Shown here piece after piece: positions 9,568 to 17,884 of a stretch of 64,000 bases of DNA. Positions within the stretch are counted from its first letter, which is position 1; each line of letters opens with the position of its first letter. The notes beneath the pieces are model-generated. The model was not told the DNA's origin. It saw only the letters and a list, made by a program, of their open reading frames with translations, and ran no database searches. The stretch is from NCBI RefSeq assembly GCF_000429105.1, contig NZ_AUBF01000006.1, positions 62,001 to 126,000 of the forward strand, read 5' to 3'. The stretch comes from Schaalia suimastitidis DSM 15538. GTDB lineage: Bacteria; Actinomycetota; Actinomycetes; Actinomycetales; Actinomycetaceae. The position numbers and the translations under genes were made by a program.

Positions 9568-11534
9568 GCGGTCGCTACGAAGTGCGTTCGCTTATCGGAC
9601 GCGGAGGCATGGCCGAGGTGTACCTCGGCTTCGACGCGCGCCTTTCGCGAGTCGTTGCCATCAAGATTCTGCGCGAAGAACTGGCCCGAGACTCAGTCTT
9701 CCAAGCACGATTCCGGCGAGAAGCACAATCCGCCGCATCCCTGAACCACCCCAATATTGTTGCGGTGTACGACACCGGCGAAGAATCGGTGATCGGGGCT
9801 GACGGACGCAACCTCGCGCTGCCCTACATCGTCATGGAGTACGTCGAGGGACACACCGTAAAGGACCTCCTGTCCGACGGAACCCCCGTGCCAATCGACG
9901 AGGCAGTCGACATTACCTCCGGCGTGCTTTCAGCCTTGGAATACTCCCACTCCAAAGATCTGGTGCACCGCGACATCAAACCGGGCAATATCATGCTCAC
10001 CACCCAGGGCAAGGTCAAAGTCATGGACTTTGGTATTGCCCGAGCGTTGACCGATTCACAGTCCACCATGACGCAAACAAATGCCGTTGTAGGCACTGCA
10101 CAATACCTCTCCCCCGAACAGGCACGAGGCGAACAGGTCGATCCGCGCTCCGATCTGTACTCAACCGGTGTGGTCCTCTTCGAACTCCTTACCGGGCAGC
10201 CACCCTTTAAAGGCGATTCCGCTGTTGCCGTTGCCTACCAGCATGTGCAACAAATCCCGCCGACGCCCTCGTCAATCGCATCAGATGTTCCCGAACCGCT
10301 TGACCGCATCGTCCTCAAAGCGATGGCAAAGAATCCTGCGGACCGCTACCCCACCGCCTCGTCAATGAAAGCAGACCTCATTCGCCTAACCTCAGGCGCA
10401 CAAGTCAATGCGCCTGCAGCTGCGGTTTGGACAGCAGCAAGTGCTGGAGCGGCAGCTACCACGGTGACTGAAGCAATCAGCGCACCACCGATGCCCGCTG
10501 CGACAATGACGAGGCTCGCCGACGGCACCCAAGTGATGGCATCGGTGCCGCCACCTGCCGACAACGAAAGTACACGGAAAAAAGTGCCATGGGGTTGGAT
10601 CGGGGCGGCACTCGTCGTTGCTGCGCTGGTAATTTTTGGGATATATGCGCTGCTCAACAACAATACGACCCAGACTGAAACAAAACCTGTTCCTGACGTA
10701 ACCAACATGACCCAGGAAGCCGCGAAGGCAGCTATCGAGTCGGCTGGTTTCGTATGGAAACTTGGTGAATCGGAGCCTTCTGACACGATTGCAGAAAACT
10801 CCGTCGTGCGCACCGACCCGCCGGCCACCACCGAGCTAGCTGTTGGCTCTGAAGTAACGGCCTACCTGTCCAGCGGCAAAGAAAGCGTCGACATCCCCGC
10901 TGATCTTGTTGGAATGACACCTGAAGAGGCAAAAGCGGCCGTTGAGGCGCTCGGATTAGTGTGGGAAGTTTCCGACGAACAAGTCGCCTCCGAAGAGGTT
11001 GAAGCAGGCAAGATCGCTAAAACCAATCCATCGCCGGGGAAGAAAGTGAAGACCGGTTCGACTGTCACTGGGTATGTCTCGTCTGGCAGCGAACAAGTGG
11101 CCGTACCTGACCTCAGCGGCATGACGCAGGACCAGGCACGTCAAGCGCTGACTGCGGCGGGCCTGACCGTGGGTAACGTGACGGTGGCCAATAGTGCCGA
11201 TGTGGCGGAAGGACGCGTGATTTCGTCGACGCCCGCTGCCAACGAAATGCTCCGCAAAGGCGAGTCAGTGGCACTAGTACTGTCTGACGGCAAGGTCACC
11301 ATTCCGACAGGGATTCTGAATTCCACCATTGATGATGCTGCTGCGAAGCTCCAAGCGCTGGGACTTGAGGTGTATAAGACCGAGGTTTACAGCTCCACAG
11401 CGGCCGCTGGAACAGTCGTCGGCATGTCTGAACGTGAAGGCGCAGTGGTGGCTCAACGCAGCCGCATCACCCTCGAGGTATCGCTGGGCGCAGATCCGGG
11501 TACAAGTGGCAACGCCAATACAAACGCACCATGA
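9540..11534 (+). CDS. pknB: PknB: Ser/Thr kinase with four PASTA domains
   Basis: Essential-type actinobacterial kinase sensing muropeptides or lipid II. The kinase domain (about 8-275) shows GRGGMAEVYLG, VAIKILREEL, HRDIKPGNIM, DFGIAR and GTAQYLSPEQA. One membrane segment (about 352-374, WIGAALVVAALVIFGIYALL) is followed by four consecutive PASTA domains (about 381-650), each starting with a V/I-P-x-x-x-G/N-M pattern. Last gene of the fhaA operon. The ATG at 9540 is preceded by GGAGG and overlaps pknA. The end is followed by a strong hairpin. Confidence 0.96.
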   Translation: MAEPVVRQLGGRYEVRSLIGRGGMAEVYLGFDARLSRVVAIKILREELARDSVFQARFRREAQSAASLNHPNIVAVYDTGEESVIGADGRNLALPYIVMEYVEGHTVKDLLSDGTPVPIDEAVDITSGVLSALEYSHSKDLVHRDIKPGNIMLTTQGKVKVMDFGIARALTDSQSTMTQTNAVVGTAQYLSPEQARGEQVDPRSDLYSTGVVLFELLTGQPPFKGDSAVAVAYQHVQQIPPTPSSIASDVPEPLDRIVLKAMAKNPADRYPTASSMKADLIRLTSGAQVNAPAAAVWTAASAGAAATTVTEAISAPPMPAATMTRLADGTQVMASVPPPADNESTRKKVPWGWIGAALVVAALVIFGIYALLNNNTTQTETKPVPDVTNMTQEAAKAAIESAGFVWKLGESEPSDTIAENSVVRTDPPATTELAVGSEVTAYLSSGKESVDIPADLVGMTPEEAKAAVEALGLVWEVSDEQVASEEVEAGKIAKTNPSPGKKVKTGSTVTGYVSSGSEQVAVPDLSGMTQDQARQALTAAGLTVGNVTVANSADVAEGRVISSTPAANEMLRKGESVALVLSDGKVTIPTGILNSTIDDAAAKLQALGLEVYKTEVYSSTAAAGTVVGMSEREGAVVAQRSRITLEVSLGADPGTSGNANTNAP

Positions 11535-11553
11535 GGTAAGTGCCTGACGACAC

Positions 11554-11585
11554 TGGGCCCTACAGGTCATAGCCTGTAGGGCCCA
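11554..11585 (+). terminator. Terminator of the fhaA-pknB operon
   Basis: A perfect 13-bp stem (TGGGCCCTACAGG with its complement) encloses the 6-base loop TCATAG, 19 bases after the pknB stop. It is followed by a mildly T-rich stretch. No other gene follows on this strand for 3 kb. Confidence 0.8.
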
Positions 11586-11718
11586 CGCCTTTCACGCCAA
11601 CTACCAGAGCGTCAACACACGCACATTTCCCCTTTAGGCCCGCTCCTCTTTACTCAATTCTCTTTGGTTTCGACCATGCACTCATCTATAGAAAACCCTA
11701 AATAGCCGTAGCCTCAGC

Positions 11719-11929
11719 GTGGACACACCGAATGGATTTGTGCCTTCCGTTTCGTGTGTCGACCTAAAGAAAAGAAGGCCAACATCTTGGCCTCGCACAG
11801 ATCAACACACCAAACGGATGTACAGCTACCGTTTCGTGTGTCAATGATGACCAACTGCTCCTTTTGCTCGGACGGCACAACCGATCAACACACCGAACGG
11901 ACATACAGCTACCGCACGCTGTGTCGACC
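11719..11929. repeat. Palindrome array A (three units, 82-83 bp period)
   Basis: Three ~47-bp imperfect palindromes with left arms like ATCAACACACCAAACGG and right arms like CCGTTTCGTGTGTCGACC. The CACACC cores sit at 11724, 11806 and 11889 (steps 82 and 83). A weak fourth left arm is near 11960. It fills much of the 11586-12197 gap between pknB and the convergent amidotransferase gene; the remainder (12060-12120) has short GACAGGC/GCCTGTC inverted repeats that could end transcription from either side. I see no gene here. Confidence 0.9.
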
Positions 11930-12197
11930 GCATTGCACGAGCATCCTCAATGCAGCCAACACACCACCGCACAGACCGGCAACCCGACGAAGATGACACC
12001 ACCTCGTCCATTACGAACCCACCGCGCAGCGGACTCAAATGCCCCCGCTCAGACAAGCCGCCCCACAGCCAACCTGACAGGCAAGCCCCCACAACCAGCC
12101 TGTCCAACTTGACAGGCATGCTATCCAGTAGGCTGACTCAACCCCTGGCTCACACCCATCCGAGCACGCCAATCTCCGGCGCCACAAACCGTCCTGT

Positions 12198-12839
12198 CTA
12201 CAAGCGTGCCCGCTGTGCAACCACAGGAGACAAAGAAGCGGCGCGAGCCACGGAGTCGTGATCCCCACAGGCAGCCAACCAGTTAGCAAACATCATGTGA
12301 CCCTGCTGGGTCATCACCGACTCTGGATGGAACTGGACACCTTCAAGCGGCGCCTCACGATGTCGAACGCCCATAATGAGGCCATTCTCAGTGCGGGCAC
12401 TCACCTCCAGCTCCTCGGGCAGTGTCGCTGGATCAATAGCCAAAGAGTGGTAGCGCGTCACCGTCAGTGGCGACGCCACCCCAACGAAAACACCACGCCC
12501 ATCATGGGTGATCACCGAGGTTTTCCCATGCATCAATTCAGGCGCATGACCCACAGTCGCACCACACAGCTCACCAAGCGCCTGGTGGCCCAAACACACA
12601 CCAAGCATCGGAATGGAGTGTGCTCGACAGTCAGCAATCACTTGCAAACTGGCACCAGCACCCTTCGGATCACCTGGTCCTGGGGAAATGAGGACCCCAT
12701 CGTAAATCGCCCCGGAGTACCAAGAAGGATCAACCTGGTCATTGCGGACGACATCAACACTTGCCCCCATATGGCGCAGATAGCCAACAATTGTCCACAC
12801 GAACGAGTCATAGTTATCAACACACAGTATGCGCACCAT
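12198..12839 (-). CDS. pabA: Aminodeoxychorismate/anthranilate synthase component II (glutamine amidotransferase)
   Basis: Class I glutamine amidotransferase that supplies ammonia to a chorismate-using partner for p-aminobenzoate (folate) or anthranilate (tryptophan). All landmarks are present: VDNYDSFVWTIVGYL, ISPGPGDPKGAG, nucleophile in GVCLGHQALGE, and the His/Glu pair in VQFHPES. 213 aa is standard. The gene occurs next to pknB in many Actinobacteria, where it is annotated pabA or trpG; without the large subunit nearby the two roles cannot be separated. It follows the small membrane protein gene by nine bases. Confidence 0.92.
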   Translation of the reverse strand: MVRILCVDNYDSFVWTIVGYLRHMGASVDVVRNDQVDPSWYSGAIYDGVLISPGPGDPKGAGASLQVIADCRAHSIPMLGVCLGHQALGELCGATVGHAPELMHGKTSVITHDGRGVFVGVASPLTVTRYHSLAIDPATLPEELEVSARTENGLIMGVRHREAPLEGVQFHPESVMTQQGHMMFANWLAACGDHDSVARAASLSPVVAQRARL

Positions 12840-12848
12840 CTGGCTACC

Positions 12849-13007
12849 TCAGACTGCCACGCTTGAAGCGCCAAGCTCAAAATAAGCCTGCGCCCAAGGG
12901 AAAACCCATTTAAACAGAGCAAAGACAATAGCTGCAACAATCACGAGCGCTTCGATGACTTTGAACCACGTCGGCCCCGGTAAGTGACGGAATATCCAGC
13001 CGTACAT
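12849..13007 (-). CDS. Small single-pass membrane protein (52 aa)
   Basis: An ORF begins at an ATG at 13005-13007 preceded by AAGAGGAGACC, a strong ribosome binding site. It encodes 52 residues starting MYGWIFRHLPGPTWFKVIEA, then a hydrophobic segment (LVIVAAIVFALFKWVFPWA) and a short polar tail. It lies between the sortase and amidotransferase genes on the same strand with short spacers, so it is part of that operon. Proline and tryptophan at the membrane edge suggest a defined topology. No function is known to me; it may assist the neighbouring sortase or division proteins. Confidence 0.75.
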   Translation of the reverse strand: MYGWIFRHLPGPTWFKVIEALVIVAAIVFALFKWVFPWAQAYFELGASSVAV

Positions 13008-13020
13008 CAGTGGTCTCCTC

Positions 13021-13770
13021 TTAGCTCTCAGGTTCTTCCAGTAAAACTGCGGGCTTCCCCGTAGATTTACTCATCCAGTACTTATATTTCAGGTGGACGA
13101 TGTACCGCTCTGTATTGCCCCACTCGGGATGGCAGGTGGTCATCGTCATCCATCGTTCCGTCGGCGTTTGTGACAGGGTGACATCCCCAGGAACAGGAGC
13201 AATGACACGGTAGTTTTCCGGATCAGTAGCCGAAACGATTTCCCAGTTGTCCACCTCGTACACGAGGTAGTGATCCTGGAGGTCAACGACTATTTCATCC
13301 CCCACCTGCATCTCTTCTACACGGCGGAAATTGTTGCCGTAGGAACGGCGGTGTCCTGCCACCGAAAAGTTCCCGATTTCACCAGGCTGAGCAGTATCCG
13401 GGTAGTGGCCCGCCCACCCCATGTCCAACACATCCGCCCCAACGCCTTGAGCGAGCGGAGTCTTCATCCAGTCCCATTTCGGGAAATGGATTAATCCATA
13501 CACTTCAGCATTTGCGAGGTTTGTCGGTGCGGGAGGAGGCTCGCTCGTTTCAATCACACCCTCACCTGTCGAGGCAGGGGCATGCTCCTCTTCAAATTGA
13601 GCAATGACAGCAGCGCGAGGCGCCTCCACCTCGTAACTCGTCCAGAAGGCCTGCCAGAACGCGAAAAGCGCCAAAATGACGGCGGCAGTGATCAGCAATT
13701 CTCCAATCACCCCGATTGTGCCGTAAACGAATGACCTTACCCGGGCGGGTCTGCGGATATGTCCGCCCAC
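13021..13770 (-). CDS. srtE: Class E sortase
   Basis: Membrane-anchored cysteine transpeptidase that attaches surface proteins to the wall; class E enzymes in Actinobacteria usually recognise LAXTG. One N-terminal membrane segment (about 21-42) is followed by a sortase beta-barrel of about 150 residues. The catalytic histidine is in VAGHRRSYG, the cysteine in TMTTCHPEW and the likely arginine in NTERYIVH. The GTG start abuts the DUF881 stop directly, so the two genes are translationally linked. Synteny with crgA and pknB is typical for srtE. Confidence 0.92.
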   Translation of the reverse strand: MGGHIRRPARVRSFVYGTIGVIGELLITAAVILALFAFWQAFWTSYEVEAPRAAVIAQFEEEHAPASTGEGVIETSEPPPAPTNLANAEVYGLIHFPKWDWMKTPLAQGVGADVLDMGWAGHYPDTAQPGEIGNFSVAGHRRSYGNNFRRVEEMQVGDEIVVDLQDHYLVYEVDNWEIVSATDPENYRVIAPVPGDVTLSQTPTERWMTMTTCHPEWGNTERYIVHLKYKYWMSKSTGKPAVLLEEPES

Positions 13771-14814
13771 TCACTCCACCACCTTTGCGTATGAGACCGT
13801 CGCATCCGTTGACGCCGCCGGCATATGCATCACTTCTTTCTTTTCGAGCTTCCAGCCCATTTTGTAGAGTGCCACATATTGCATGTAGTTCACCACACGA
13901 GGATTCGTCTCCACAGCAGTCACAAGTGCCGAAATATCGCCAATTGCTGCGATTTCGTAAGGCGGTGAGTACGATGCACCATCAACTAAAATCACATTTC
14001 CAATACAACGAATCACCGTTCGGCTGGACACGCGCACGCCCTGAACGGTCATTGCCTCGGCACCGCCGTCCCACAGCGCATTCATCACGTCCTCAATGTC
14101 TTGTTGATGAATAACCAGGTCGTTTGGTGTCGCACCCTCTGGTATGTCACCCGCAGGAGCATCCGTCAGCGTAATCACCACACCCGGTCCACTAATGGCC
14201 GATCTGTTGAAATTACTTGCCGACGCAGACGTCAGTGGCGCAGCGAGGTCAGTATCGCTGTGCTCGGCAACCTGGTTGGCGATGGCGTCGCGTTCAGCCT
14301 CGAGTTCGGCGACAACCGCCTGCCGATGTCTCACCAAATTGACGAGGTCACCGTCAGTTGCGGCACCACTTTGACTTGCGGTGGTGGCTGAGGCATGAAA
14401 AAGCAAACCGGAGGCGGCAGTGACAAGGAAAACAGACAGTGCTGATCGCAGGTTCAGGGCTCGGTGTGGCGAGGCGTTGTCTGTGCTGGACGTGCCCGAG
14501 ACGGTGGCTGTTCTAATGCCACCACCCCGGTCGGAAGTTGTGGTCTCGGTGGGCAATGTCGTTGAAATAGGCTCGTCAGTGGATGTTTTGGTAATGGCTG
14601 ACTCGCCGGTCGGCATCGTGGTAGCTAATTGGTCGGCGGTGTGCGCCTGGTGGCTGTCATCTCCCACGGTTGCGCACGCCTCGTCGCTGTCACCTGCCCC
14701 ACTGGCCCAAGCCTCGTCACTGTCAAGCACGCTGTCATTTCCATCCGTTGCAACAGCATCTTCAAAGGAGGCCGCCTCATCGTCATGCGGTTTCGTGGGA
14801 TGATTTTTCCCCAA
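13771..14814 (-). CDS. DUF881 family membrane protein with long acidic N-terminus
   Basis: A 347-aa protein. Residues 1-110 are acidic and Ser/Thr-rich, with near-repeats around SDEA; one membrane segment lies at about 124-142. The C-terminal about 200 residues form the DUF881 domain with the signatures IRCIGNVILVDGASYSPPYE and AIGD. DUF881 proteins sit beside crgA and sortase genes across Actinobacteria (Rv0012 in M. tuberculosis) and are thought to act at the cell envelope or divisome; the biochemical role is unknown. The low-complexity cytoplasmic extension is longer than usual. Confidence 0.9.
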   Translation of the reverse strand: MGKNHPTKPHDDEAASFEDAVATDGNDSVLDSDEAWASGAGDSDEACATVGDDSHQAHTADQLATTMPTGESAITKTSTDEPISTTLPTETTTSDRGGGIRTATVSGTSSTDNASPHRALNLRSALSVFLVTAASGLLFHASATTASQSGAATDGDLVNLVRHRQAVVAELEAERDAIANQVAEHSDTDLAAPLTSASASNFNRSAISGPGVVITLTDAPAGDIPEGATPNDLVIHQQDIEDVMNALWDGGAEAMTVQGVRVSSRTVIRCIGNVILVDGASYSPPYEIAAIGDISALVTAVETNPRVVNYMQYVALYKMGWKLEKKEVMHMPAASTDATVSYAKVVE

Positions 14815-14941
14815 TTCTTTGTCACCTCCCTTTTGTCCACTTTGATAGATTCCCCTGCCAGACTAGGCTAGGCGCAGTACCCCTGCTCGCTGTACACGCC
14901 TAGATGTTGTTTTCGAGCCACCTATCAACGGAAGGACTGCC

Positions 14942-15205
14942 GTGCCTGAGTCAAAGAAGCGTAAGAAGAACGGCCATGAGGTCGCCGATGACACAACGTT
15001 GCCTCGTTGGACTGATGGCATACCGTTGTCGCCAAGTTGGTGGGCTCCAACCTTTATCACCTTGCTGCTTGTCGGTCTTGTTTGGCTGCTCGTCTATTAC
15101 ATCTCTGGTGGTCAATACCCAATCCCCGGCGTGAACTGGTGGAACCTGGTCATCGGCTTGTCCGTAATGATGGTCGGCTTCATAATGACAATGAAGTGGC
15201 GCTAA
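14942..15205 (+). CDS. crgA: CrgA cell division protein
   Basis: Small integral membrane protein (87 aa) that in mycobacteria and Streptomyces recruits or stabilises septal components such as FtsZ, FtsQ, FtsI and CwsA. A basic N-tail (PESKKRKKNG) is followed by two membrane segments (about 32-53 and 66-84) separated by a short loop, GGQYPIPGVNWW, conserved in CrgA. The start is GTG, preceded by GGAAGGA. It is transcribed divergently from the DUF881-sortase group. Confidence 0.95.
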   Translation: MPESKKRKKNGHEVADDTTLPRWTDGIPLSPSWWAPTFITLLLVGLVWLLVYYISGGQYPIPGVNWWNLVIGLSVMMVGFIMTMKWR

Positions 15206-15453
15206 CTCGATCAATCACACCGCCCACGCGGAACTGAAATCGCACTCCCGCACTCGTCGCGCGAGTAACGCAGAAACCAGCCTCTGAGTTCCCACTACCT
15301 TCACGGAACCCCAAACGCACGGTTGCCGCGGGACTGAGAGTGAATGTGCACGTGCCCTCACAGGATTTTTTGAACCTTCGGTTGAGCCACGGCCGCAGAC
15401 AATTGCTGTAGTAGGCACCGCTTATCTGGGAAAACGATGCTCTTCGGAGCTAG

Positions 15454-15477
15454 CGTTGCCCGGCATAACGGGCAACG
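15454..15477. other. Hairpin-forming inverted repeat in a long intergenic region
   Basis: CGTTGCCCG and CGGGCAACG are perfect complements around a 6-base loop GCATAA. It lies about 250 bp after crgA without a T tract; it may be a weak terminator or the remnant of a mobile palindrome. Apart from this, array B and a DnaA box, I see no gene in 15206-16595. Confidence 0.5.
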
Positions 15478-15786
15478 TGAGTAAAATCTGCGTCTCCTGG
15501 GATAACACGTACTGCTCGTCGGAACCCGCAGTGCCCGTCGTGCTACGCGTTGGCCGTTGACGCTTATGCGGCTTTTTCGCGACCGTGCACTGATGTTTTC
15601 AACGAAAACCTGCCCACGCCTCGTCAATTGACCCTAGCGTGTCCTAGATCCGGGCGCGTGCTTGTCTGCGACCCTGGAGCAAGTGCGCGCTGAATCGTCG
15701 AGCAAAGGTGGATCCTCCACGACGACAGTGGGTTGAACTGATGTTGATCCACAATGACCACCACCTCCTCGCTTCCCATGTCTACC

Positions 15787-16102
15787 GTCGACACACCAAA
15801 CGGATTTCTCCTTGGCCGTCCTTGGTGCCTTTCACGCCTAGCTCGTCCTATGGGTAATAAAACCATCCAGTACTCTCGTCTCTCGCCCGGGTCGACACAT
15901 GAAACGGTCGGCGTTCTTCCGTTTGATGTGTCGACCCAATACGGACAGACTCGCCAACGCCGGTATCTCAAAGGTGAACACACGAAACGGTCGACACTCA
16001 TCCATTCGGTGTGTCGACCCGACACAGAAGTAGGCAACAGACGTGCTATCTGATGGATCAACACACGAAACGGTTGTGGATAGTCCATTCGGTGTGTTGA
16101 CC
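15787..16102. repeat. Palindrome array B (four units, 83 bp period in the last three)
   Basis: Cores at 15792, 15896, 15979 and 16062. The last three steps are exactly 83 bp; the first is 104 bp and its right arm has decayed. Left arms carry GACACATGAAACGG or AACACACGAAACGG, right arms CCATTCGGTGTGTCGACC or similar. Loops (12-13 bp) and spacers (about 36 bp) differ between units. Confidence 0.9.
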
Positions 16103-16171
16103 GGGATAATTGTTGAATTGGGTGTATTTGCTCCAAGTGCCGTCAAAGCAATCCACAGCTATTTCCCCAGA

Positions 16172-16180
16172 TGTGGATAA
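16172..16180 (-). promoter_or_regulatory. Perfect DnaA box outside oriC
   Basis: TGTGGATAA, the complement of the consensus DnaA box TTATCCACA, about 42 kb from dnaA. A related ATCCACAGC lies 20 bp before it. Single perfect boxes occur by chance; with a near match beside it in an intergenic region it could titrate DnaA. Confidence 0.4.
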
Positions 16181-16595
16181 GTTACAGGCGTGTATTTTCC
16201 CTTTGAGACGTCGTGACCCGTAGTCCTGCCACACCCCTGCTTGATCCGTATTGTCCCAACCGGAGGTAACATCTCAACCAGGCGTGACGGTGATGTCATC
16301 ACATGAAACAGGCACGAGTTACCACAGAACACGACCTCGACATCGAATCACCATGCGCGAACGACGGTGAGTAGTGTCGACAAACCGAATCCTTATACGC
16401 ATGAACCCACGACATCGGTCGCAGAAGCGCCGGCGGCAAAGGCCCCGGTATTGGTAGCAGCTCCAGCAGCACAACAGCGGCAAAACTCCCAGCAATCGCA
16501 ACAACAAAATGATCCACTAGCATGCACCTCAGCGATGGCAGTACCTGCGGCAGCGGCCCCTGCAAGCGGAGCGCAGGCATCTAACCAATGTTGAA

Positions 16596-16976
16596 CTAGT
16601 GTTCCTCGTCATACCGCCGTCGGTGAGCCTCCACTTCGTCCACATGCTGCTCCGACCATCGACGCAACATAGCTAACGGTTCAACGACCGTTGATCCAAA
16701 CTCGGTCAGTTGATAGTCCACTCGCGGCGGAATACTCGCTGTAACCTTGCGGATCACCAATCCATCACGCTCCATTAGCCGTAACGTTTCAGTCAATACC
16801 TTTGGAGAAATCCCCTGAACTTTCTCCTGTATTTCTTTAAAACGCACGGGGACCCTCTGCGCCAAAACCGCAACAATCAACGGCGTCCATCGGCCTGTGA
16901 GATGCCGCAGCACAGTGCGTGACGGGCACTTCTGTTCAAGGACATTGGCTCGCCGTGAGCTATTTTCTGCACTCAC
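16596..16976 (-). CDS. HxlR-family transcriptional regulator
   Basis: Winged-helix regulator of about 126 aa with the HxlR pattern: an N-terminal cysteine in QKCPSR, LTGRWTPLIVAVLA, the recognition region FKEIQEKVQGISPKVLTETL, and YQLTEFG. Members such as YodB and QorR sense quinones or electrophiles through this cysteine. I start at the GTG at 16976, preceded by GGAGGT at a perfect distance; an upstream ATG at 17027 would overlap the promoter region. It is divergent from an NAD(P)H-binding oxidoreductase gene, the usual target arrangement. Confidence 0.88.
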   Translation of the reverse strand: MSAENSSRRANVLEQKCPSRTVLRHLTGRWTPLIVAVLAQRVPVRFKEIQEKVQGISPKVLTETLRLMERDGLVIRKVTASIPPRVDYQLTEFGSTVVEPLAMLRRWSEQHVDEVEAHRRRYDEEH

Positions 16977-17031
16977 TAATACCTCCAGCGAAGGATCACT
17001 TTGTCGCAGATCACAAATATCTTCCAATTAC

Positions 17032-17045
17032 TTACCTTGAGGTAA
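17032..17045. promoter_or_regulatory. Palindromic operator between the HxlR gene and the divergent oxidoreductase gene
   Basis: TTACCTTGAGGTAA is a perfect 6-bp inverted repeat with a 2-base centre, 56 bp upstream of the regulator GTG and about 60 bp upstream of the oxidoreductase start. HxlR dimers bind short palindromes of the TAC(n)GTA type between divergent genes, so this is the probable autoregulatory operator. Confidence 0.65.
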
Positions 17046-17105
17046 TCAGTATCTAATCCATACCATTGTGGTGTCAATAGGAAACAGCACCCAAAGGAAA
17101 ACCTC

Positions 17106-17717
17106 ATGCGCATTTCAGTGATCGGAGCAGCCGGCATGGTTGGCACACAAATTGTCGCCGAAGCAACCGCACGTCACCACGACGTTGTGACCTACACGCG
17201 ATCAGGAAACCTCGAAGGAAGTCAGACACTCGATTTCTCTGACACTTCAGCTGTCCACGCGATTGTCAACACCTCAGATGTCGCCATCATTTCTGTGGCG
17301 AGCCGCGACAACTACCAAGCAGCCATTGATGCACATAAGAGGCTCATCGAAAGTCAGCCCACAGGGCGCATCATCGTCATTGGCGGCGCGGGCGCACTGT
17401 CCGTAGGAAACGATCACCTACTGCTCGACAGCCCCGATTTTCCTGACGAGTACCGCCCTGAAGCACAAGCATTCGCTGTGGTTTACCAAGAATATCTGGC
17501 GTCAAATAATCTCAACTGGACGATGGTCGCTCCCTCGCCCATCATCGCTCCCGGCATCCGCACAGGCAGTTACACCACAGCGCTGAACACACCTGCGGGC
17601 AACTTTGTCTCCGCCCAGGATTTTGCAGTCGCCGTCATTGACGAGGCGGAATCTCCCCAACACGAAAAGCAACGATTCACGGTGGCATCCTCCGACGAGC
17701 ATACTGCACAGAGATAA
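17106..17717 (+). CDS. NAD(P)H-binding oxidoreductase (NmrA/SDR-like)
   Basis: A Rossmann-fold protein of 203 aa starting with the dinucleotide motif GAAGMVGTQIV. IIVIGGAGAL at the end of strand 4 and WTMVAPSPIIAPG match the atypical SDR family, which includes BVR-B-like and NmrA-like NAD(P)H-binding proteins. It is short and lacks a classical YxxxK catalytic pair in the expected place, as in that subgroup. Divergence from an HxlR regulator suggests induction by reactive electrophiles or quinones. The substrate is unknown. Confidence 0.82.
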   Translation: MRISVIGAAGMVGTQIVAEATARHHDVVTYTRSGNLEGSQTLDFSDTSAVHAIVNTSDVAIISVASRDNYQAAIDAHKRLIESQPTGRIIVIGGAGALSVGNDHLLLDSPDFPDEYRPEAQAFAVVYQEYLASNNLNWTMVAPSPIIAPGIRTGSYTTALNTPAGNFVSAQDFAVAVIDEAESPQHEKQRFTVASSDEHTAQR

Positions 17718-17836
17718 GGCCACACGCGAACTGTTGACATTTTCAGAGCGCAGCATTGTTCGACGGGTCGCTGTCACAAAACTAGAGCACCAACCATGTG
17801 GTTCCTCAGACGATGCTCATGTGACACCCAACGATT

Positions 17837-17875
17837 AGCCGAGGCGTGACGGAACGACACCACCACGCCTCGGCT
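17837..17875. terminator. Bidirectional terminator between convergent genes
   Basis: AGCCGAGGCGTG and its exact complement CACGCCTCGGCT form a 12-bp stem around a 15-base loop, between the convergent oxidoreductase and rhomboid genes. The arms contain the CCGAGGC core that is over-represented across this window. Confidence 0.75.
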
Positions 17876-17884
17876 TGGGTACCG

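Noticed and set aside
11700-12119. Short ORFs running through the palindrome arrays (here and at 15624-16146, 22508-22935, 31180-31584, 36721-37250)
   Set aside because: They share repeat-encoded peptides such as TPNG or SVCR in all frames, lack ribosome sites, and the 83-bp period is not a multiple of three.
15358-15627. 89-codon Arg/Cys-rich ORF on the minus strand
   Set aside because: Overlaps the 15454-15477 hairpin, has no ribosome site and no family features.
16367-16594. 75-codon Ala/Gln-rich ORF before the HxlR gene
   Set aside because: GTG start without a ribosome binding site, low-complexity product and no recognisable family; more likely chance open frame.
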